Part shown: one piece after another, positions 21,447 through 28,402 of the stretch | Layout: each line of letters begins with the position of its first letter | How positions within the stretch are numbered: the stretch's first letter is position 1 | From: a virus | Length of the DNA: 32,357 nt | IMG/VR virus record: IMGVR_UViG_3300042884_000653 | Coordinates: 1 to 32,357 of that record | Strand: one strand, 5' to 3' | The notes under the pieces: model-generated | Seen by the model: the letters and a program-made list of their open reading frames with translations, nothing else | What the model was told of the DNA's origin: nothing | The model's database searches: none | Position numbers and translations under genes: made by a program

Positions 21447-21974
21447 CTACGCCTCCTTGACTAGGATCTTGGTCTCCGCGTCATAGCCCGCCGACTGAAG
21501 CGCGAGTTCACCACCTCGCAGGATCGGCACCGGGACGCGCGAGATCCGGCGCAGGGGCCTCTGGAGTTCCAGAAACATGTGGGATGTCAGGACAGCCTCC
21601 GCCTGCATCTTGTTCATCGAGTCGGGCCGCGCCTCATAGGCATCTGAGCCGTCCTCCTTCTTCCATGGCATCTTCACCAGCTTCACCGTGCGGAGATTCT
21701 TCTCAGCGTAGGTGCGGAAGCAGGCAGGGGTCAGGGGCTGCATCCGGTCAGTCTTCGGCTCCAGCACCACGGGAAGCCCGTCTTGGAGGAAGACCCCGTT
21801 CGTGCTCATCACCGCCCCCACATCCCGGGCGAACTCCGAGAGGATCCGCCCCACCCGTGGCAGCTCGATATGCGGAAGCTCGTTTTGAGAGGCATCGCCC
21901 CCCCCCTGATTTTTTTCAGCCCCTGCCGGAGAGCCACCGGGGGGGGTATTGTTAGTCGGATTATTTTCAGTCAT
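21447..21974 (-). CDS. N-terminal helicase-loader-like fragment, 175 aa
   Basis: A disordered Pro/Gly/Asn-rich start (about 25 residues) leads into LPRVGRILSEFARDVGAVMSTNG, and a C-terminal SRVPVPILRGGELALQSAGYD. The pattern resembles the N-terminal domain of a family of phage helicases, and the next gene carries the ATPase domain. It would then be a natural split. The ATG at 21974 has a CACGCAC leader. No primase motif is seen here. Confidence 0.5.
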   Translation of the reverse strand: MTENNPTNNTPPGGSPAGAEKNQGGGDASQNELPHIELPRVGRILSEFARDVGAVMSTNGVFLQDGLPVVLEPKTDRMQPLTPACFRTYAEKNLRTVKLVKMPWKKEDGSDAYEARPDSMNKMQAEAVLTSHMFLELQRPLRRISRVPVPILRGGELALQSAGYDAETKILVKEA

Positions 21975-22010
21975 GTGCGTGAGTTCCTTCAGTCAGTCAA
22001 ATGTTTGGTT

Positions 22011-22041
22011 TCTTCAGCCTTCAGCCTTCAGTCTTCAGCCC
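22011..22041. repeat. CTTCAGCC-type repeat between primase and the 175-aa gene
   Basis: Four units of CTTCAGCC/CTTCAGTC lie in the 78-base gap, in the sense opposite to that of the late-gene leaders. Confidence 0.8.
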
Positions 22042-22052
22042 TGCTCCCACCC

Positions 22053-23252
22053 CTAGCGGTGGTGGAGATCGGCCAGAGCCCCCGCATCCCGTCGTAGCTC
22101 CTCCGCCATCGGGGGGAATTTCCCATTGCAGGGAGCGTAAAACTCCAGCCTCTCCGCGCAGGCCAGCATCGCCTCGGCATCCTCACCCCACGCCGCAGCG
22201 CGAGCCGCCTCCACCGCATCCCTCAGCGCATCGCGGACGGGTGGCCGGTCGATGATCCTCTCGCCGAAGGGAGGCCACGGATTCACATAGAGTAGCTTCT
22301 GGAGAGCCCCCTTCTCAGGGCGATACTGCTGCGGCAGACGGGTCAGCCTCACCGCAGTCAGAGCCTTCGGATCAGCCCCGATCCGGGCCAGAGTAGCCTT
22401 CTGAGCGCGAGCCCAGGCATCCCACTCCGCCTTCGAGGTAGGGCCGGAGAGAGCCGACATACCAGTTCCAGTGCCGGGCACACGGATCAGGGCATGGACA
22501 GACCGACCCCCAGAGGAATAGATCGCACTGACAGGAAGTGTCGTTTTCGCCAGCGCACCGAGCCAGATGCGAGGATCAGCCTCGTCCGACTCCAGCAGGG
22601 CGAACTTCCAGCGCGTCACCGACTCCTCCGAGCGGCGTGATGGCTTGCCCGTGCGCGGGTTCGGGTATTCGCGGCCATCGACCGGGTTGGCCAGATACCA
22701 CATCCCACGAGGACCGCAGGCCGGGATCGGCTCATCAGGATAGAGGGCCTGACCTTGGGACTTATCATCTGAGAAAATTAAAACCTTCTCACCCGCATAG
22801 AGGAGAGAGAGATATCCTGCCGAGTCGAGCAGGGAGGGATCGGCATAGGATCGGGCCGCGAACCAATCCAGCCGGGGGCGGAACTCCCCAGCGAGAGCCG
22901 CTAGGGCCGCAGGGTCGAACTCCACCGGCTCAGGCTTCGGCATCGGCTTGTAGTCTTCAGCCTTCAGCCTTCCGCCTTCAGCCTTCCCTTGCAGCAGATA
23001 GCCAGAGCCCTTCGAGGAGTGAGAGTTCGCGGCGGATCGCAGCTTATAGGCCAGCTCCCGTTCAGACCATGGAGGGGCGCAGCGCAAATTGTATTCCTGC
23101 ATGAGCGACATCGCCTCCGATTCGCCCAGGGCGAACCCATGCACGAGAGCGCAGGCCACCGCGAAGGTCGCATCATGGCCCCCTGATCCGGCGACCGCAG
23201 CATCCATCCGCGCGATATAACGGGAAGCCCGTTCGTAGATCGTCACGCTCAT
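22053..23252 (-). CDS. Primase-like replication protein, 399 aa
   Basis: An N-terminal helical domain (YERASRYIARMDAAVAG, GGHDATFAVACALVHGFAL, PPWSERELAYKLRSAA) is typical of the PriCT/primase C-terminal-1 family. The part after residue about 115 has a WYLANPVDGREYPNPR segment and ends in a helical region. Start is the ATG at 23252, which overlaps the previous stop by one base (TGATG). Upstream open frame is not needed. Between residues about 88 and 100 the linker GKAEGGRLKAEDYKP is encoded by the heptamer repeat. Primase activity itself is inferred from similarity. Confidence 0.65.
   Translation of the reverse strand: MSVTIYERASRYIARMDAAVAGSGGHDATFAVACALVHGFALGESEAMSLMQEYNLRCAPPWSERELAYKLRSAANSHSSKGSGYLLQGKAEGGRLKAEDYKPMPKPEPVEFDPAALAALAGEFRPRLDWFAARSYADPSLLDSAGYLSLLYAGEKVLIFSDDKSQGQALYPDEPIPACGPRGMWYLANPVDGREYPNPRTGKPSRRSEESVTRWKFALLESDEADPRIWLGALAKTTLPVSAIYSSGGRSVHALIRVPGTGTGMSALSGPTSKAEWDAWARAQKATLARIGADPKALTAVRLTRLPQQYRPEKGALQKLLYVNPWPPFGERIIDRPPVRDALRDAVEAARAAAWGEDAEAMLACAERLEFYAPCNGKFPPMAEELRRDAGALADLHHR
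22954..22989. repeat. Heptamer repeat inside the primase gene
   Basis: Units of AGGCTGA, AGGCGGA and AGGCTGA are in frame and encode the KAEGGRLKAED linker. Confidence 0.85.
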
Positions 23253-23455
23253 CAGAGATCCAGATTGGCTGGCGTTGACCGCAGGCCGGGCACCTCGAGG
23301 GCATCCAGCTTCACCCAGATCCCGGGGCCGCCGGTCGAGTCGGCAGGAACCACGCAGACCTGACTGGTCTTGAGATGGGTCTGGATCACCTTCATCACGC
23401 GACCATTGGACTTGAGCGTCACTAGATCCCCTACCTTGGTTGTTTCGCTTTTCAT
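23252..23455 (-). CDS. KOW/SH3-like small protein (DUF2158-type), 67 aa
   Basis: The core GDLVTLKSNGRVMKVIQ is the usual motif of DUF2158/YodC-like proteins, a small SH3-like barrel of unknown role. A Gly/Pro segment and LDALEVPG end it. The ATG at 23455 is three bases after the previous stop. It ends with TGATG overlap with the primase. Confidence 0.65.
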   Translation of the reverse strand: MKSETTKVGDLVTLKSNGRVMKVIQTHLKTSQVCVVPADSTGGPGIWVKLDALEVPGLRSTPANLDL

Positions 23456-23458
23456 GGG

Positions 23459-23851
23459 TCAGACCTCCGTGCGAGCCCGTTCCCACCGGCGGAAGAGGGC
23501 GAGGGAATTGTGGAACTTCTGGATCTCAGCCATCGTCAGCGGAGCCACTGAGGAGGGGATCAGCCCGATCCGCTTGCGGATGCGGCAGGCGTGGTGATTC
23601 GTCAGCTTGCAGAGGTATTCCAGCCCGTGACCGGCCAGCCACCCGATCAGCTCGAGGACAGACGAGGCCGACTCATAGCCGATGGGCTTACAGTAGCCAC
23701 GAGTGCCACCGCGCCGAGCCCATGCCGAGACATCGACTTCGCGGCCTCTGATGATCGCCTTCTCCTTGAGATTCACATAGTCCTCCACAGCTTGCAGGAT
23801 GATCGCCTCGGCGAGTTCGATCAGCGCGTCATCCACCTCGACCTGCCTCAT
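23459..23851 (-). CDS. Phage accessory protein, 130 aa
   Basis: Two helical halves: an N-terminal ELAEAIILQAVEDYVNLKEKA and a C-terminal LEYLCKLTNHHACRIRKRIGL. Small phage proteins near replication genes share this pattern, but I cannot name the family. A basic HHACRIRKR could bind nucleic acid. The ATG at 23851 overlaps the upstream stop (ATGA). Confidence 0.6.
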   Translation of the reverse strand: MRQVEVDDALIELAEAIILQAVEDYVNLKEKAIIRGREVDVSAWARRGGTRGYCKPIGYESASSVLELIGWLAGHGLEYLCKLTNHHACRIRKRIGLIPSSVAPLTMAEIQKFHNSLALFRRWERARTEV

Positions 23852-24069
23852 GGCTTCCTCCTCTTCTTGGGAGCGTCCATGACCATCGACGGGGCGAATC
23901 GGTCGAGTTCTATCTGGAGCTTCCGCACGGCCTTCCCGAGTTCGGCAAGCTCCTCCTGATTGGAGAAGGAAGACTTGTCCACCACATGGGAGGCAGCCGC
24001 CCGGATCCGACGGCACTCGGCCTTCAGAGCTTGGATCTCATCGCAGAGATCGAGAACGCCGGAGTCCAT
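23848..24069 (-). CDS. Coiled-coil protein, 73 aa
   Basis: An uninterrupted predicted coiled coil (residues about 5-55) with a basic C-terminus (APKKRRKP). The start at 24069 has the only perfect AGGAGG of this area, seven bases upstream. It ends with ATGA overlap with the next gene. No family. Confidence 0.6.
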   Translation of the reverse strand: MDSGVLDLCDEIQALKAECRRIRAAASHVVDKSSFSNQEELAELGKAVRKLQIELDRFAPSMVMDAPKKRRKP

Positions 24070-24105
24070 CAGTTGGCCTCCTGATCGATTTCTAATGTCA
24101 TATAA

Positions 24106-24900
24106 TTAATTCCCAAAAATTAGGTGAGAAATTTTTTTGAACTCGGACTTGGCTTCGTCTGACCACTTATAGAGTTTTTTGTAGTCTTTTTTTGATGGGT
24201 TAAATACCCGCATAGCTGCTGCAAAAACCTCGTCGGCCCTTGCGCCTGACAATTCATTTGTCGCTACTCTTCGTGCAAAGAGTGCCGAGATCTTTGTGAA
24301 ATCCTCATAATTATGATTGGCGAGTGCCCTGTATTGGGAAAATGCATATTCCTGATCACCATTTAGTGCCCAATAGGTCGCCGCGCACTTAACAGGAGCA
24401 GCTGAGAAAACCTTTGAGTTCTTGCCGCAATAATCCACCAGCTCTTGAACTTTAATGCCAAAAGGACTGTCTGCCATTGAAAGGACAGATCGTGCTGAAA
24501 CATCTCTACCGCATTGATTTGTTATAATCCTGCTGGCGTATAAAAGAGTCTCTGTGACTTTTCTATCTAGCCCAGTTAGATCTGATGTTGTTCTGATTTT
24601 GCCCTGATCGAGAGCAAGAATATCGGCATCAGATAACCCTCGAGCCACCCACATTTCTGCTGGAATACCAGCAATGCAAATTGCCTTCAATCGGTGATGG
24701 GCATTTGCAAGCCATCCATCTTGATGAAATGCCACGCCATCGGGCAACCCATGCTGAAACTCTCCACCCTGTAAGAACCTAACAAACTTATTGACGTGTT
24801 TTGCAATAAGCTGAGTTCTCCTAACCCCATTTCCTCGGGACAGAGATAAATAAAACTCTGCCTTCTGCGGTGTTATGATTTCCAATGTTTGTGTTTTCAT
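24106..24900 (-). CDS. ParB-like phage protein, 264 aa
   Basis: Residues about 28-104 follow the pattern of a ParB/sulfiredoxin-like family that is frequent in phages: RTQLIAKHVNKFVRFLQGGEF, then a strand, then NAHHRL at 66-71 in place of GQHRL, then GIPAEMWVARGL and LDQGKIRTTSD. The remaining 160 residues are helical. The gene is clearly more AT-rich than its neighbours. Its role in DNA binding or nicking is not known. The leader carries ACACGCAC, like two replication genes. It may be a recent acquisition. Confidence 0.65.
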   Translation of the reverse strand: MKTQTLEIITPQKAEFYLSLSRGNGVRRTQLIAKHVNKFVRFLQGGEFQHGLPDGVAFHQDGWLANAHHRLKAICIAGIPAEMWVARGLSDADILALDQGKIRTTSDLTGLDRKVTETLLYASRIITNQCGRDVSARSVLSMADSPFGIKVQELVDYCGKNSKVFSAAPVKCAATYWALNGDQEYAFSQYRALANHNYEDFTKISALFARRVATNELSGARADEVFAAAMRVFNPSKKDYKKLYKWSDEAKSEFKKISHLIFGN

Positions 24901-24947
24901 TTTGTGCGTGTTTGTTTGGTTTCTCCTCAGCGTTATTGCCTTGGAAA

Positions 24948-25376
24948 TTAGTTGCTTTTGCGCTCGATCAGAGCGTCGAGTTGGACAGCTAGGGCCACCA
25001 CCGGGGTGATGAGCCTCCTCAGCCTGACCAGCCTGTTCTCATCCCATTGCTGGATCTCTTCCTCCATTTTCCTGAACCAGATCCCGAATCCTCCCATCAC
25101 CCCCTCGATGGAAAGGAACCCCGTGGCTTTCCCCCCAGGATTCAGTGACTCTTTGGGTTCTTCTGGATTCTTTAAGCCAAGATCTAGCTCAATCTGATCC
25201 CATGAATCCCTGACGAAAGGACGCTTCCATTTCTTGACCCCGATTGTGATCCAGTTCTTGTGACTGCCCTTGACCTTGGTGCTGCTAAGGGCAATCTTCC
25301 GACCGGCATCCATCCACTCGTCAACAGTGCAGGATTCCGATATAGTAATATCATCGTTTTTTATTAGTTCGCTCAT
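24948..25376 (-). CDS. Hypothetical protein, 142 aa
   Basis: Acidic N-terminus, then a charged region SHKNWITIGVKKWKRPFVRDSW and a helix MEEEIQQWDENRLVRLRRLITPVVALAVQLDALIERK. No family is recognised. The ATG at 25376 overlaps the stop of the previous gene (ATGA). Expression with the early operon suggests a replication or host-takeover role. Confidence 0.55.
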   Translation of the reverse strand: MSELIKNDDITISESCTVDEWMDAGRKIALSSTKVKGSHKNWITIGVKKWKRPFVRDSWDQIELDLGLKNPEEPKESLNPGGKATGFLSIEGVMGGFGIWFRKMEEEIQQWDENRLVRLRRLITPVVALAVQLDALIERKSN

Positions 25377-25924
25377 ATTAGTTTTTTTATTGGTTTCTTT
25401 AATGACCCACCGTGCTGTTTGTATTTCTCAACGGCATCCTGGGATTTTCCAAACTTGGTGATGTAGATCCCAAAGAAGTCCCCGGCTGCCCTTTTGTAAT
25501 GAGAGAGCAATGCCCTTGTGACCTTCATCTCCCTTGCTACCTCAGCTAGGGACCGCTTCCCGTTGAGTTGGTCGAGACCGAAGGCGAATGCTATTCCATA
25601 GACGCATGCCTTCACGTTCTTGGCCGTGAGTAAGTAGGTGAATACGCCTCCGAACATCTCCCAAGCCTGACCGGCGAGATTCTTCCTCTCCCTCTCCCGA
25701 ACCGTCAGCCCCCACTGCCCGGCACAGGCGATCACCTCCCGCATCACCAGCCAGTCGATCTGCATCTTCGAGGGGGGGATGTTCTTTTGGACGAACCAGA
25801 AGAACTCCTCTGCCAACTCATCCCCCTCCCCGTCGATCTCGGCGGCATAGTCGGGCGTGTAGGCCGACTCAGCCGTGTCATTGCTATAGGCGCGGAACGC
25901 CTCCTGGGGAGATGCAGAGATCAT
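25373..25924 (-). CDS. HTH protein, sigma-like or repressor-like, 183 aa
   Basis: Residues about 124-146 (RSLAEVAREMKVTRALLSHYKRA) make a good helix-turn-helix that resembles sigma-70 region 4 or a winged HTH. The middle part is helical (ERKNLAGQAWEMFGGVFTYLL) and the N-terminus is acidic. The C-terminus is Lys-rich (GGSLKKPIKKLI). ATG at 25924 overlaps the stop of the cysteine-rich gene. A regulator of early or late transcription is likely, but no direct evidence exists. Confidence 0.6.
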   Translation of the reverse strand: MISASPQEAFRAYSNDTAESAYTPDYAAEIDGEGDELAEEFFWFVQKNIPPSKMQIDWLVMREVIACAGQWGLTVRERERKNLAGQAWEMFGGVFTYLLTAKNVKACVYGIAFAFGLDQLNGKRSLAEVAREMKVTRALLSHYKRAAGDFFGIYITKFGKSQDAVEKYKQHGGSLKKPIKKLI

Positions 25925-26184
25925 TCCTTTTTCAGAGCCTCCAGCTTGAGCATCCGCTGACGCCGTGCCCGGGCCGCCTCGATGCACCACTGCACCTCAT
26001 CGGGGAAGTCGATCCCGGCAATGGCCAGCACCCGATCCGCCGCCACCACCGACTCGTGGCAGCAGTCGCAGAGTTCCCATGGGAAGACCTGCTCTCCACC
26101 GTCGTCGAGGGGAGTTCCGTGAACCCACTTAGCCTGAGTCAGGCAGCCGGGCATCGTGCAGATGCCGAGATTGGTGGCATTCAT
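25921..26184 (-). CDS. Cysteine-rich protein, possible zinc ribbon, 87 aa
   Basis: Cys9 and Cys14 with Cys39, Cys41, Cys42 and His43 could hold one zinc. The C-terminal half is helical and basic (AARARRQRMLKLEALKKE). The ATG at 26184 has AGGAGGTGG at the right distance and overlaps the previous stop. It ends in ATGA overlap with the HTH gene. Confidence 0.65.
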   Translation of the reverse strand: MNATNLGICTMPGCLTQAKWVHGTPLDDGGEQVFPWELCDCCHESVVAADRVLAIAGIDFPDEVQWCIEAARARRQRMLKLEALKKE

Positions 26185-26273
26185 CGTCCACCTCCTGACT
26201 TGTAGAGATTCCAGAGCAGGGCCGAGGCCGTGACCGCCAGCAGCACTTGGTAGAAGGGAGTGCAGTCCTTCAT
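26181..26273 (-). CDS. 30-aa membrane peptide
   Basis: The peptide opens MKDCTPFYQVLLAVTASALL and holds one hydrophobic helix. Stop and start overlap by four bases on both sides. The operon arrangement is the main support. Confidence 0.5.
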   Translation of the reverse strand: MKDCTPFYQVLLAVTASALLWNLYKSGGGR

Positions 26274-26383
26274 TTTGCCCTCCCCTTGATGCGGAACTTC
26301 GGAGCCAGATGGAGCAACTGCTGCACGAAGGCCGAGACGAACTCCTCACGGGTCGCGTAGAAATCGAAGTGAAGCTGGTTCAT
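26270..26383 (-). CDS. 37-aa peptide
   Basis: An amphipathic helix (MNQLHFDFYATREEFVSAFV) with a basic C-terminus (FRIKGRAK). ATGA overlaps both neighbours. Function unknown. Confidence 0.5.
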   Translation of the reverse strand: MNQLHFDFYATREEFVSAFVQQLLHLAPKFRIKGRAK

Positions 26384-26559
26384 TTGCCCCCCTTTAGGTT
26401 CTTCTCCACGCGCATGTATTCGCGCCAGAGGGTGGCCTTCACCGCCGCCTCATACCCAGTGATGCGCTTATACCAAGCCCAGATCCGAGCCCAGAACCCG
26501 ACCGGCTTCTGGAACTCACGTGCATAGGCGAGAGCCGCCTCGAGAGTGGGATCGCTCAC
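26380..26559 (-). CDS. 59-aa protein, Trp- and Tyr-rich
   Basis: GTG start (SDPTLEAALAYAREFQKP), then GFWARIWAWYKRITGYEAAV, a short aromatic-rich helix, then WREYMRVEKNLKGGK. GTGA and ATGA overlaps at both ends. May associate with membranes; no family. Confidence 0.5.
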   Translation of the reverse strand: MSDPTLEAALAYAREFQKPVGFWARIWAWYKRITGYEAAVKATLWREYMRVEKNLKGGK

Positions 26560-26666
26560 TTTGCACCCCCCGTGAAACGGGCAAGAAGCCCGGCAAGAAC
26601 CTCAGCCAACTCACGACGGCCAATGAAGAGGACCACCGTCAACGCCGCAAAAAGCAGGGCGATCAC
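26556..26666 (-). CDS. 36-aa membrane peptide with strong Shine-Dalgarno
   Basis: The GTG at 26666 has AAGGAGGT just upstream. The N-terminal 15 residues (IALLFAALTVVLFIG) form one hydrophobic helix, then a basic helix. GTGA overlap at both ends. Confidence 0.5.
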   Translation of the reverse strand: MIALLFAALTVVLFIGRRELAEVLAGLLARFTGGAK

Positions 26667-26836
26667 AGGGCACCTCCTTCAGCTTGCAAGAGAAGTGTGA
26701 ATCCTTCACACTGCCCCCTGAAATCGACGGCCTCAATAGCACGAATTGTGAAACTCGTGTGAAACAGGTCACGATTTACAGAGTAAATCACTGCCCTGTG
26801 GTGTAACGGTAATTTGGATTTTGGTGTTTTTTTCAT
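26663..26836 (-). CDS. 57-aa basic peptide, first gene of the early operon
   Basis: The frame from 26836 is open for 57 codons (MKKTPKSKLPLHHRAVIYS at the start) and ends in GTGA with the next gene. The strongest argument for it is that stop overlap. It also contains two DNA dyads and a GTGAAAC repeat, so part of it may act as operator DNA. Other evidence for expression is lacking. Confidence 0.45.
   Translation of the reverse strand: MKKTPKSKLPLHHRAVIYSVNRDLFHTSFTIRAIEAVDFRGQCEGFTLLLQAEGGAL
26695..26711. promoter_or_regulatory. Dyad GTGTGAA-3-TTCACAC
   Basis: A perfect 7-3-7 inverted repeat within the first early gene. Same geometry as the dyad at 26773. An operator or integrase arm site is possible. 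Confidence 0.5.
26748..26765. promoter_or_regulatory. GTGAAAC direct repeat, copy 1
   Basis: GTGAAAC followed after two bases by GTGTGAAAC. Nearly the same double unit stands at 26888-26904. Confidence 0.6.
26773..26789. promoter_or_regulatory. Dyad GATTTAC-3-GTAAATC
   Basis: A perfect 7-3-7 inverted repeat. Could be an integrase core-type site (attP) or an operator. Confidence 0.4.
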
Positions 26837-26913
26837 GGTTTCTACTCTGTTAGGCTGACTTCTGCGCGGTTAGATTTCTTGCTTCATGTGAAACTGTGTG
26901 AAACTTTTCAGGC
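26837..26913. promoter_or_regulatory. Divergent promoter region between early operon and integrase
   Basis: The 77 bases hold GTGAAACtGTGTGAAAC (26888-26904) directly before the integrase ATG. A clear -10/-35 pair is not seen. Binding of a repressor here would control both directions. Confidence 0.5.
26888..26904. promoter_or_regulatory. GTGAAAC direct repeat, copy 2
   Basis: Second double unit, nine bases before the integrase start; likely operator or integrase arm site. Confidence 0.6.
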
Positions 26914-28014
26914 ATGGCGTTCTTGGTTCGCAAAAAGCGGTCCCCGTTCTGGTATGTGCGCTACCGCGATCTCGACACCCAGCGTTGGCGCGATGAGAAC
27001 CTGAAGCTGCGCGTCGATTGCCCGAAGGAGTCGGCCAAGGCCGTGAAGGAGGCGGCACGGCGTGGCTCCCAAGAGTCCATCGTCAGACCGAACAGGGGAG
27101 GGGATTTCGTCGAGTGGGTTCCCGACTACATCACCGCGCACTACAAGAACCCGCGCACTCTCCTGCGCTCCCGATACTTCTGGAGCACTGTCCATGTCTT
27201 CCTGCACGAGCAGGGGCTCCGCATGCCGAGCGAGGTCACCTACAAGCACGCCCAAGCCTACCTCGACTGGAGGAAGGGGGCCGGAGGGGAACACGCCAGC
27301 CACAATACCGCCCGTGCCGAGTTGAAATTCCTCAGCTTCCTCATGAGCGAGGCGATCCGTAGAGGGTTTGCCGAGTCGAACGGCCTCGCCCTGGCACGTG
27401 TCCCGATGACCCCTCCGAAGGAGAAGCGCGAGATCACCACTGCCGAGATCACCGCCGTGAGAAAGGCCCTGCGCGACCAGCCCGGATGGATGGCTACCGC
27501 CTTCGAGCTTCAGCTTCACCTCGGATGCCGCTTCTCCGAGACCCGCATTCCCATGGATCGGATCGACCTTAAGAGCAAGACCATCCAGATCCGAGATGCC
27601 AAGCGGCAGGAGGGAGACCCGAGGAAGTGGTTCAGCGCACCGATCAATGACCAGCTTGCCTGCTTCCTGAAGGGCATCACCCCCCATGACGGCCACACCC
27701 TGCCCGAGATCGAGCGCACGATGAACCGAGACTTCAACCGGGTGCTGGGCCGTGCGGCTAATGGATTGACGAGTCATTGTCTGCGGGTCTCCTTTATTTC
27801 ACGGCTCCATCGAGCCGGGCTCTCCGAGAGCGAAGCGATGCGACTGGTGAATCACTCGACGCGGATGGTCCACCGGCTCTACTCGAAGCTGAACGTCGAG
27901 GACGCACGGCTCGCGATGAAGCGGGTGCCGCTGCCCCCGCCTCCGCCGCCAAAAAAGCGCGCACCCAGCGCAGGGTCGTCTTCTTCCCGAAAAAAGGGCA
28001 CCCGCGCCGCTTGA
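26914..28014 (+). CDS. int: Tyrosine recombinase (integrase), 366 aa
   Basis: Catalytic residues are Arg206 (LGCRFSE), His288 and Arg291 (SHCLR), His314 (VNHST) and nucleophile Tyr323 (HRLYSKL). The N-terminus (VRKKRSPFWYVRYRDL) is an arm-binding-like domain and residues 65-155 form the SAM-like core-binding domain. It inserts phage DNA at an attB site. The last 29 residues (338-366: proline run, then Lys/Ser/Arg) are low complexity and lie over the HTH gene on the other strand. No Shine-Dalgarno precedes the ATG. The family assignment is secure. Confidence 0.93.
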   Translation: MAFLVRKKRSPFWYVRYRDLDTQRWRDENLKLRVDCPKESAKAVKEAARRGSQESIVRPNRGGDFVEWVPDYITAHYKNPRTLLRSRYFWSTVHVFLHEQGLRMPSEVTYKHAQAYLDWRKGAGGEHASHNTARAELKFLSFLMSEAIRRGFAESNGLALARVPMTPPKEKREITTAEITAVRKALRDQPGWMATAFELQLHLGCRFSETRIPMDRIDLKSKTIQIRDAKRQEGDPRKWFSAPINDQLACFLKGITPHDGHTLPEIERTMNRDFNRVLGRAANGLTSHCLRVSFISRLHRAGLSESEAMRLVNHSTRMVHRLYSKLNVEDARLAMKRVPLPPPPPPKKRAPSAGSSSSRKKGTRAA

Positions 28015-28111
28015 GCGAGGAGAGTTCCGTCGGGCTCATCCCGACGAGCGGGGCGAGGGCCTTGGGGAACTCCAGCCGGTCGAGGTCGATCATCGCGGTG
28101 GTGGATGCCAT
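27794..28111 (-). CDS. HTH excisionase-like protein, antisense to the integrase end, 105 aa
   Basis: Residues about 12-55 (FPKALAPLVGMSPTELSSLK and GKKTTLRWVRAFLAAEAG) form a winged-HTH typical of excisionases or of small DNA-binding phage proteins. After residue 58 the sequence is Ala/Ser/Arg-rich and is antisense to the integrase catalytic domain, so the functional part is the N-terminal half. The ATG at 28111 lies three bases after the RHH stop, so it is co-transcribed with that regulator. Its product may direct excision. Confidence 0.6.
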   Translation of the reverse strand: MASTTAMIDLDRLEFPKALAPLVGMSPTELSSLKRRGCPFFGKKTTLRWVRAFLAAEAGAAAPASSRAVRPRRSASSRAGGPSASSDSPVASLRSRRARLDGAVK

Positions 28112-28114
28112 GGG

Positions 28115-28312
28115 TCAGGAAACGGTTTGATCGGCGGGTTCGAGGTCTTCGTGCAGGAGATCGATGGCATCCTCGACTTTTCCGAGTCCGGCAGTGATGG
28201 CCTGTCGGAGGATCGCGGCTTCGCTGATTCCTGTCCTCTCCTTGAGGGCCTCCGTTCTGGCCGCGAGGGCTGATGGGAGCTTGATCGAAAGGGTTTTTGA
28301 TTCAGTGGTCAT
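28115..28312 (-). CDS. Ribbon-helix-helix regulator 1, 65 aa
   Basis: A CopG/Arc-like pattern: strand TLSIKLP, helix LAARTEALKERTG, turn, then helix SEAAILRQAITAGL. The start at 28312 is chosen because the domain begins there. It resembles the plus-strand neighbour (AAIL…AGL in both), so the two are paralogues. It heads an operon with the HTH gene and is the probable repressor of the lysogenic state. Confidence 0.75.
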   Translation of the reverse strand: MTTESKTLSIKLPSALAARTEALKERTGISEAAILRQAITAGLGKVEDAIDLLHEDLEPADQTVS

Positions 28313-28402
28313 GTAAGCAATATGCGTATCTTTTGTAGTGTTTCGGTTACATTTGCAATTAAAAAATGCAAAAGGTTTCAAAAATGTTACGGTGTCAAAG
28401 TC
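28313..28402. promoter_or_regulatory. Divergent operator region between the RHH genes
   Basis: Contains TTTGCA-9-TGCAAA (28352-28357 with 28367-28372) and the imperfect pair GTTACATTT / AAATGTTAC (28346-28354 with 28382-28390) around it. The nested dyads fit a RHH operator. No clear -10 box is seen. Confidence 0.55.

Noticed and set aside
25990-26349. Longer upstream starts for the HTH and cysteine-rich genes
   Set aside because: The extensions overlap the neighbouring genes, while the internal ATGs form exact ATGA overlaps with upstream stops.
26773-26789. attP core
   Set aside because: The dyad is suggestive, but no attB or duplicated core is visible and the segment lies inside a possible gene, so it was kept only as an unassigned site.
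26908-27777. Minus-strand ORF of 289 codons across the integrase
   Set aside because: The plus strand encodes a tyrosine recombinase with all catalytic residues; this frame is its mirror and has no recognisable motif.
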